From assembly GCA_947503935.1 (NCBI GenBank), contig CANNFR010000002.1, positions 471,059 to 535,058 of the forward strand: a DNA stretch of 64,000 nt, in the 5' to 3' direction. Position numbers and translations under genes: made by a program. Source of the DNA: an uncultured Paracoccaceae bacterium (GTDB lineage: Bacteria > Pseudomonadota > Alphaproteobacteria > Rhodobacterales > Rhodobacteraceae). Positions 58,059 through 64,000 of the stretch are shown one piece after another; positions within the stretch are counted from its first letter, which is position 1; each line of letters starts with the position of its first letter. The notes under the pieces are model-generated. The model had not been told where the DNA came from, did no database searches, and was given only the letters and a program-made list of their open reading frames with translations.

Positions 58059-59581
58059 GGCGCAAATGGCGCCCGCGCCTCTGGCTTGTGATCTTGCTTG
58101 TCCTGGGGCTCGTCCTTAGCTTGCCATTCGCGAGCCTGTGGTTGTTTCGCTTTTACGCCAACCAGTTGGTCCAGCAGACCGAGGAAAGCCTTTTGATGCA
58201 GGCCGCCATTCTCACGGCCGCCTATGAGCAGCTCTATCGAGATGCTGAAGGCCTTCCGCCGCCGCCCGTTCCTGTCGAACGCACAGAGCGGGAGTTCAGC
58301 CCACTCTTTCCGCGTGTGACCCTCACTCGGACATCCGTGCGCCCGCCACGCCCGGATGCCCGGGCCGCAGTCGAGCCGATTGCAGGCCCATATCGCGACA
58401 TCGCCCCCCTGCTGTCACAGATGACAATGAATGCGCAGGAACAGACGCTTGCCGGCTATCGCATCTTGGACCGGTTTGGCACCGTGATCGCCGGCAGCGC
58501 CGAAACTGGGGTCAGCCTCGCCCATGTCGAGGAAGTTGCGCGGGCGCTCGATGGCGAGACGGTCGCCATGCCGCGTCTTCGCATGCGTGACCGTCCTGAT
58601 CCTCTGATCTACGGACTCAGCCAGGGTTCTCGGGTCCGGATCTTTGTTGCGATGCCCGCGATTGTGGAAGAACAGCTTATCGGAGTTGTTTATCTCAACC
58701 GAACGCCAAACCATATTTTCCGATTTCTTCATAGCGAACGGATAAACTTGCTCTGGGCTACGGTGTTCATCCTGCTTTCGGCCGGGTTGATCGGCTTTGT
58801 ATTCTGGCGCTTCATCTCCCGCCCTATTCACGATCTGATCGAACGAACCGACACCTTCGGCCAGTCGCATACGGAGTGGGTGCCGCTTGACCACTATGGT
58901 ACGAAAGAGATCGAATCCTTGGCGGGGAGCTTCGCGGCGATGGGCAGACGGCTGCAGAGGCAGCGCAAGACCTTGCAGACATACACAGCCCATGTGAGCC
59001 ATGAGATGAAATCGCCCCTGACCTCAATCAGAGGTGCGGCGGAGTTGCTGCAAAACCCCGATATGGCGGCGGATCAGCGGGTGCGGTTTCTGGCCAATAT
59101 CACACAGGATATTGGCCGCATCGAGGATCTGCTCGCTCGAATGCGGGAGTATGGCAGCGTCGATCAGATACTGATTGATGGGGAAAGCGCGCTCGCGCAG
59201 ACCCTTGAAGCCGTCGCAGCTCGTTATCCATCGGTGAAAATGCAGCGCCGATGTGCGGACATGATCGTGCCCTTGTCGCAAGAAGCCCTGCTGATCGTGC
59301 TCAATCAACTCGTCGAAAATGCCCAAGCGCATGGAGCGACAACGGTTGAAATCTACGGCGGCATGCAGGGCGATAGCATTTGGGTGACGATAAGCGACAA
59401 CGGCTCCGGCATCAGCCCAGGTAATCGCGCCCGCATATTTGATCCTTTTTTTACCAGCAGACGCAAATCTGGCGGTACGGGCATGGGCCTCAGCATCGTA
59501 CGATCTGTTATTGAGCACTCAGGAGGAAGGATCAGCCTCGAGCCCACAATCGAAGGGGCGCAGTTTAGAATTGTCTTTTAA
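58043..59581 (+). CDS. Sensor histidine kinase
   Basis: A 512-aa inner-membrane kinase. Helices at about 12-35 and 236-257 enclose a periplasmic sensor of 200 residues with a Pro-rich stretch near 70-105. A HAMP segment follows. HisKA carries His320 in HVSHEMKSPLTSIRG. The ATPase boxes are N (NQLVENAQAHG), G1 (DNGSGI) and G2 (GTGMGLSIV). The start overlaps the regulator gene by 16 nt; ATG 58055 is an alternative. It is the cognate partner of the preceding regulator. Confidence 0.94.
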   Translation: MSGGMRRKWRPRLWLVILLVLGLVLSLPFASLWLFRFYANQLVQQTEESLLMQAAILTAAYEQLYRDAEGLPPPPVPVERTEREFSPLFPRVTLTRTSVRPPRPDARAAVEPIAGPYRDIAPLLSQMTMNAQEQTLAGYRILDRFGTVIAGSAETGVSLAHVEEVARALDGETVAMPRLRMRDRPDPLIYGLSQGSRVRIFVAMPAIVEEQLIGVVYLNRTPNHIFRFLHSERINLLWATVFILLSAGLIGFVFWRFISRPIHDLIERTDTFGQSHTEWVPLDHYGTKEIESLAGSFAAMGRRLQRQRKTLQTYTAHVSHEMKSPLTSIRGAAELLQNPDMAADQRVRFLANITQDIGRIEDLLARMREYGSVDQILIDGESALAQTLEAVAARYPSVKMQRRCADMIVPLSQEALLIVLNQLVENAQAHGATTVEIYGGMQGDSIWVTISDNGSGISPGNRARIFDPFFTSRRKSGGTGMGLSIVRSVIEHSGGRISLEPTIEGAQFRIVF

Positions 59582-59828
59582 AAAGCGCGGCCCAAAGCCG
59601 ACCTCCAGCACGGCTCATGTATGCTGCGTGTGCTGCATGAATAGCGGACATTCATCGAGTGTCTTCAATCTTTTCGAATCTCGGTAGCGATCAGTGCGAC
59701 AATGATCACTCCCATGGACATCAATTCCAAGAATTATTATTGGTTTTGGCAAGGCAACAACCTATCTCCAGCTATGTGCCTGACGTGGGAAGCAACTTCG
59801 TCGCCATAACAACACGACATGTTAAGCT

Positions 59829-61016
59829 TCAGCCAGCTTTCCTTAGTAACAGTGCGCAGACTAAGGCCACAGATCCGCCAAGGCCGAGCACGGAGAATGC
59901 ACCGGGCCATTGAAGAATATCCGGCAAGACATCCAGAGTGATCCCGAAGCAGATTGGAGCCAATGCCCCGCTGCCGATGCCCAGCACGGATCGTACACCT
60001 AACGCCGCACCAAGCTTTTGGGCGGGCACCGTGTCCGTCATTGCCGCGGACAAGACCGCGGAGTCTCCGATGATGACAAAGCCATAGATCGCGACGACGA
60101 TCATCAGGGCAGCCGGGCCGATTGCCGGCAGCCAACTCAGGATGAATGAGCAGAGCATCCCGAGAAAAGCAAACCCAATCAGCACGCTGCGCGCGCCGAA
60201 ACGGTCCGATGCATAGCCCGAAAGAACGGTGGAGAAAAAACCGGTCATGTGCAAAGCGCAGGCAGTCCAGATGCCGATCTCGGTGAAGGATGTCTCTCCC
60301 GCAAGGAGGAGCGACGATGCCACAAAGGCAGGAACCCATGCCCAGGCGCCGAACAGCTCCCAGCAATGCCCGATATAGCCGACCGTAAGCAGTACTGTTT
60401 GGCGTTTAGCGTGGGCAGGGAACGGTGCGGCAGCGGGCAAAGCGGTTCTGATTGGCTCTTCAACCCGAGCGGTTGCCATATAGCCGAATGGAACGCCCAG
60501 CACGGACACGACGGCTGTAAGCAGGAAGGCTGCCTTGTAGTCGAACCACTCCAACATAGTGGTCGCACCTATGATTGAGATGACATAGCCCGCCGACATA
60601 CCGGATAAGACCCAACCCATCGCTGACGCTTTGCGAGCTGCTGATACGTTGGCCGAGGCGAGCATCAATGCGGGTGTGTAGGTTCCGCCTTGCGCCAGGC
60701 CAATCAAAGAGACGAGCAACAATGCAGACAGATGGGATCGCGCATATACTGCAAACGCAAGAGCCGACAGTGCGACAAGTATGGTCGAAGTTCTGTAAAC
60801 GAACTTTGGCCCCAGTTTGTCACATGCCAGTGAGGCGACCAGAAGCGACAACGCAAACGCCGCAGTAAATCCGGCCTGAACAGTACCGGCTTGTGCCGCT
60901 GTCATGTCCCAGGCCTCCATCAAGGTTACGAGGCACGCCGCGTAGGTCATGAACACAGCTGTTGTGCAGACACGAGATACCACAAGGAGGGGTAGGAATG
61001 CGCTCTTAGTATTCAT
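59829..61016 (-). CDS. MFS transporter
   Basis: A 395-aa major facilitator with about twelve helices. Motif A-like segments are CDKLGPKFVYRTS after helix 2 and GYASDRFGARSVLIG in the second half. The substrate is unknown; the CynX/NIMT-like look is weak. The terminal SVALVCALLLRKAG helix is intact. It lies at the head of a minus-strand series with GNAT, methyltransferase and monooxygenase genes, but with gaps of about 100 bp. Confidence 0.88.
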   Translation of the reverse strand: MNTKSAFLPLLVVSRVCTTAVFMTYAACLVTLMEAWDMTAAQAGTVQAGFTAAFALSLLVASLACDKLGPKFVYRTSTILVALSALAFAVYARSHLSALLLVSLIGLAQGGTYTPALMLASANVSAARKASAMGWVLSGMSAGYVISIIGATTMLEWFDYKAAFLLTAVVSVLGVPFGYMATARVEEPIRTALPAAAPFPAHAKRQTVLLTVGYIGHCWELFGAWAWVPAFVASSLLLAGETSFTEIGIWTACALHMTGFFSTVLSGYASDRFGARSVLIGFAFLGMLCSFILSWLPAIGPAALMIVVAIYGFVIIGDSAVLSAAMTDTVPAQKLGAALGVRSVLGIGSGALAPICFGITLDVLPDILQWPGAFSVLGLGGSVALVCALLLRKAG

Positions 61017-61138
61017 GAGGGGCAGTGAGACACATACTTATCGTTTTTCAGCATAATGATGTGCTCTTTGAAGCAATTAGGAACTCTCGGTGACGGAATT
61101 TGGCCAAGCCGACAGCCACCACGGACTGATTTCGAAGA

Positions 61139-61624
61139 CTACAACGCCTTGAAGTATCGCGCGACCGGCCAGCGGCGGAATCCGAAGCTCTCGTATGCGG
61201 CGCGCGACGTTTCGTGTGCAGGATCGCCACCAGTCTCTACCATCACCATCTTCAATCCTGCGCGTCTGAACTCGTCGGTGGCGAATGACATCAACGCCGT
61301 CGCGACCCCGCGCCGCTGATGTTCGGGCGCCACCGCGACAATGTGGATTTCCCCCATCATGTCCTCTGGATGGGTCCGCAATCCGATGAAGCCCGCCAAA
61401 CTGTCATTCGCATGTGCGGTCCACACGTCGCAGGTCGCATCCTTCAGGAGCGCTTTTATATCCGCGACTTGGCGCACCTCCCATCCATTAGGATAAAACG
61501 CATCCAGAACGAATTTGTCGTTGGTCTTCGCCATCGTTTCGAAAACGGGCGCCCAGGCTTGGAGGCTGAGATCGAGTAACTCTTCGGTATAGCGCTCATC
61601 AAAAGGTCTGATTTCAAACGTCAT
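61139..61624 (-). CDS. GNAT-family N-acetyltransferase
   Basis: A 161-aa acetyltransferase. The acetyl-CoA loop is APEHQRRGVATAL, preceded by GEIHIVAV. The C-terminal MVETGGDPAHETSRAAYESFGFRRWPVARYFK resembles GNATs acting on small molecules, such as aminoglycoside-type or toxin-detoxifying ones; the substrate is not known. The ATG at 61624 has AGGA upstream, and the open frame extends beyond it. Confidence 0.88.
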   Translation of the reverse strand: MTFEIRPFDERYTEELLDLSLQAWAPVFETMAKTNDKFVLDAFYPNGWEVRQVADIKALLKDATCDVWTAHANDSLAGFIGLRTHPEDMMGEIHIVAVAPEHQRRGVATALMSFATDEFRRAGLKMVMVETGGDPAHETSRAAYESFGFRRWPVARYFKAL

Positions 61625-61721
61625 ATCCAATTCCTCAACTGGGTCGATGTATGGCATGTGCATCGCCACGGACTTCGTGATCAGTCGACGAGCCAACGCG
61701 CCGCAAAGTCATACTCTGCTG

Positions 61722-62357
61722 TTATACAACGGCGACGCCCGCAATTTGCTCATTCACCGGAACAAATGGGCTTTTCAGCCGATACTGATCGATTTGGCAG
61801 CTTGAGAAGCCAACGGCGCGGATCAGCGACGCTGTGTCCCGGTCCAGACAACACCCCTCGAACACATAGCGCCAAGGCCGCCGCAGTAACCTTTGCAGGC
61901 GTCTCAACATTGATCCATGCGGCGCTTCTACATGTTCCACAAATAGAAACTTCCCACCCGGTTTGAGTATCCGACGAACTTCTTCCAGGACCCTGTGCGG
62001 CTCACCAACAGTGCACAAAACGAGTGTGCAAACGACAAAGTCCACCGATGCTTCGGGCAAGCCTGTAGCTTCTGCGCCAACCGGGAGGATCTGAAGGTTT
62101 ACGCCGCGCCGTGCCGCCCGCCGTTCCAAAACTGGGCGCATCTGAGCGTTGGGCTCGATGCCGAAGACGCGATGCGCACCAGCCAGATACGTAAGGTTCG
62201 CGCCAACACCAGGCCCGATCTCGACGACGGTCCCCGATAGGTCGGCAAAAAGAGCGGATTTCTTCACGTGCAGAAGGCGGTTCACGTAGCTGTCGATCGC
62301 AGCCAGAAACCACGCGTTGAGACGGCCGCGAAGCGGGTTGTTCTGTTGAACGGACAT
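61722..62357 (-). CDS. Class I SAM-dependent methyltransferase (METTL7/UbiE-like)
   Basis: A 211-aa methyltransferase. Motif I is VVEIGPGVGANL at about residues 44-55 and motif IV lies in ASVDFVVCTLVLCTVGEP, with LKPGGKFLFVEHVEAPHG following. The pattern resembles METTL7/phospholipid-type methyltransferases. GGAG precedes the ATG. No substrate can be assigned. Confidence 0.86.
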   Translation of the reverse strand: MSVQQNNPLRGRLNAWFLAAIDSYVNRLLHVKKSALFADLSGTVVEIGPGVGANLTYLAGAHRVFGIEPNAQMRPVLERRAARRGVNLQILPVGAEATGLPEASVDFVVCTLVLCTVGEPHRVLEEVRRILKPGGKFLFVEHVEAPHGSMLRRLQRLLRRPWRYVFEGCCLDRDTASLIRAVGFSSCQIDQYRLKSPFVPVNEQIAGVAVV

Positions 62358-62458
62358 GGAAACTCCAGGGATGGTTTTCTTAAAGCGTGATCATCGGATT
62401 GGCTGCTCTGTGCCAGCCTCGACCCGCCCGAAGGCACTTCGGTTCTAAGTCGTGGCGG

Positions 62459-62779
62459 CTATCTCACCTCCTCGACTAGCAGCGTGTCGTAGTGCTGCGC
62501 GCGCGAATCGTAATGCGCCAGCACCTTGCGGGCCCGGGGTGGGACGTGAGACCTCTCATAGTCTTCGCCGACAAAACCCTTCACGGCATCGAGATCTCGG
62601 AACCGCATGATCGTGATGAACTCCACGTCTTCCTCCCGGGTCCTCCGCAACAGTTCGATGCTCTGAAAGCCGGGGATTTTCATTGCCAGAATGCCGGGAA
62701 TGACCTCGCCGGTGACGACTCCCTGGTAGCGATCTGCGTTTTCGTGCGTGGCATAGCCATGCCAGATGCGTCTGATCAT
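62459..62779 (-). CDS. Antibiotic-biosynthesis-monooxygenase-like protein
   Basis: A 106-aa ferredoxin-like-fold protein of the ABM superfamily: IWHGYATHENADRYQGVV, the central IPGFQSIELLRR and VEFITIMRFRDLDAVKGFVG. This subgroup is often annotated as putative monooxygenase. It is divergent from the Lrp-type regulator across 163 bp, so that regulator may control it. Confidence 0.8.
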   Translation of the reverse strand: MIRRIWHGYATHENADRYQGVVTGEVIPGILAMKIPGFQSIELLRRTREEDVEFITIMRFRDLDAVKGFVGEDYERSHVPPRARKVLAHYDSRAQHYDTLLVEEVR

Positions 62780-62914
62780 GCGCGTCTCGATCCTTTGCGA
62801 TCAAACCGGCTGAACGCCAGTCTCGATGACACCTGCGATATCACTGGAGCGGGCCGCATGTCCTGCCAAAGACAAATCGGGCAGATCAGGATTTTGGCAC
62901 GAATAGTGTTGAAT

Positions 62915-62938
62915 GCAGATTAATTCAGCATAATCTGC
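62915..62938. promoter_or_regulatory. Lrp-type operator candidate
   Basis: GCAGATTA (62915-62922) and TAATCTGC (62931-62938) are perfect 8-bp inverted arms around an 8-bp AT-rich spacer. The element ends 4 bp before the lrp ATG, where binding would block translation start or transcription. Autoregulation is inferred. Confidence 0.65.
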
Positions 62939-62942
62939 CAAC

Positions 62943-63413
62943 ATGGATGACATAGACAGACGAATCATATCGACGCTTCAGAATGAGGGACGTCTGAGCA
63001 ATGCCGAACTTGCCGATCGCGTCGGATTGTCGCCCTCGCCGTGTTTGAGACGGGTCAAACTGTTGGAGAGACAGGGTGTGATCGCTGGCTACAAAGCCAT
63101 CATTGACCGTGACGCGGTAGGGTTGGCGCTGACCGTGTTCGTAGAAATCACGGTTGCGCGCCATTCCCGGCAGAACGCGGCGCTTGTGGCAGAAAGCCTT
63201 TCGGGAATTCCGGGCCTTGTCGCCTGTCACATGGTTTCCGGCGATGCGGATTTCCTGGCCGAAATCGTTGTTTCCGATCTGACCGCTTACGAACGGCTGC
63301 TGACGGAGCACATTCTGACCATCGACGCTGTCGAGCAGGTTCGGTCAAATTTCTCACTGCGCTCAGTTTGTACATCTCAACCACTAACTCTAAGCTCACA
63401 ATCTGCGGGATGA
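62943..63413 (+). CDS. Lrp/AsnC-family regulator
   Basis: A 156-aa regulator. The N-terminal HTH has RLSNAELADRVGLSPSPCLRRVKLLERQGVI. The RAM effector domain follows with ITVARHSRQNAALVAESLSGIPGLVACHMVSGDADFLAEIV, where GDADFL matches the ligand-binding loop. A perfect palindrome immediately upstream suggests autoregulation. It is divergent from an ABM gene. The effector is likely an amino acid. Confidence 0.93.
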   Translation: MDDIDRRIISTLQNEGRLSNAELADRVGLSPSPCLRRVKLLERQGVIAGYKAIIDRDAVGLALTVFVEITVARHSRQNAALVAESLSGIPGLVACHMVSGDADFLAEIVVSDLTAYERLLTEHILTIDAVEQVRSNFSLRSVCTSQPLTLSSQSAG

Positions 63414-63499
63414 TGCGTGCATTGACCTCGCTGAGGCGAACGGTAGGTATACGCTCTCTCTCCTCTTTGAGGATTGCGCTGCAGCCGCGTCAGACTTCC

Positions 63500-63964
63500 T
63501 CAAATGGCGTTCCGAGACTTGAAAGCCACGCGGTTGTTTTTGTTAGGGAATGGATCACTTGGTTTTGCGACATCAAGCGCCTGACAAAGCGGCGCCCATC
63601 CGTCGCCAACTTCGAACTCCACAAGCCTTTCAGCTGGGGTATTCTCTCTGACCGATTTCAGATGATTGGAATATGCAGCAAGCGCGGCGTCCTGTTCACC
63701 CCAACGCTCACAGAATTGACGTGTTAGCTGCTCATGAAGTTCCGAAAACGCCTTGGCTTCATCTCGGTCATCGGAGAAGCGGAAGTTCCCTGTTCTAATG
63801 ACCTCCCAAACAGTTTGATCAACACTGTCCCACCAATCCTGAGGTTTCGCGCGGAAAGAGAGCAGCACTTTGGCATCAGGATAAAGATCTGCTGCACCTT
63901 TCCATGCGGCGCTGGCGGCCGAAGCTGTGTGGAAACTACAGCCCGCGTGAAGGTCTAAGGCTGT
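63500..63964 (-). pseudogene. C-terminal remnant of a sulfotransferase-family gene
   Basis: The minus-strand frame from 63964 to 63500 encodes the C-terminal two thirds of a P-loop sulfotransferase: WKGAADLYPDAKVLLSFR followed by WWDSVDQTVW and a helical end. The N-terminal part with the PAPS P-loop should lie upstream, but a TAA in frame at 63965-63967 closes it and no start with a Shine-Dalgarno follows. A frameshift beyond the window edge or a real truncation would both fit. The window ends 36 bp further on. Confidence 0.65.
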
Positions 63965-64000
63965 TTAGCGGATCTTCGGGGCACCGGCGGGATTTTCCAC

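Overview
The window looks like chromosomal DNA of a Rhodobacterales alphaproteobacterium of the Roseobacter/Rhodobacter type. It carries part of a photosynthesis gene cluster with crtA, the spheroidene monooxygenase of the spheroidene pathway. It also has CcrM, omega subunit next to a bifunctional Rsh, and several families typical of this order (DUF2794, DUF1491, TIGR02186). Most genes are GC-rich and packed into operons with 4-nt stop/start overlaps. I had no database access, so every product name rests on reading motifs and gene order.

Layout. 1-8143: the photosynthesis edge, with a class I cytochrome c, then crtA-bchI-bchD-bchO on the minus strand and crtI-crtB-tspO on the plus strand. The two operons diverge from a 134-bp region holding two TGT-N12-ACA (PpsR/CrtJ-type) sites. 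The cluster stops at tspO and the next genes are housekeeping. 8140-20303: DUF2794, rnhA, DUF3429, a methyltransferase, a LysE exporter, ispH, a YqaA protein and a NYN protein; then folK, a cupin/TetR pair, rpoZ-rsh, DUF2062, pdxJ, a LysE exporter and acpS. 20381-26346: lepB, a DUF805-LepB fusion, rnc, era and DUF1491; then an Nfu-type Fe-S scaffold behind a palindrome resembling an Irr box, and GFA, tsaB and rimI. 26532-33727: a BMP-type (nucleoside-like) ABC transporter whose two permease genes are separated by a LysE gene, then a TSUP exporter with its TIGR02186 partner.

33728-41213 is more accessory: an AT-richer HAF-repeat secreted protein, UspA, a branched-chain aminotransferase coupled to an unknown membrane protein, a GSCFA protein, an unrecognised 354-aa protein with a palindromic operator, and about 1 kb without a supported gene ending at tRNA-Leu(CAG). 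41434-49242 holds an NDUFA9-like protein, RadC, FadH, the ribosome-rescue/RNA-repair pair prfH-rtcB with a candidate 15-codon leader ORF, ccrM with three of its own GANTC sites upstream, and rnhB.

49284-64000 is again accessory. It has secreted and membrane hypotheticals (one looks like a membrane-tethered winged-helix protein), a rhomboid protease, and a LysR-controlled set (monooxygenase, NTF2-like protein, GST). It also has a DUF4173/response regulator/histidine kinase operon, an MFS/GNAT/methyltransferase/monooxygenase run, an Lrp regulator with a palindromic operator, and a broken sulfotransferase at the right edge.

The strongest candidate for an unusual system is rtcB-prfH with its possible leader ORF. 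Next come the DUF4173 two-component operon with helically phased repeats, the membrane winged-helix protein, and the DUF805-LepB fusion. No CRISPR array, prophage or intact insertion sequence was seen.
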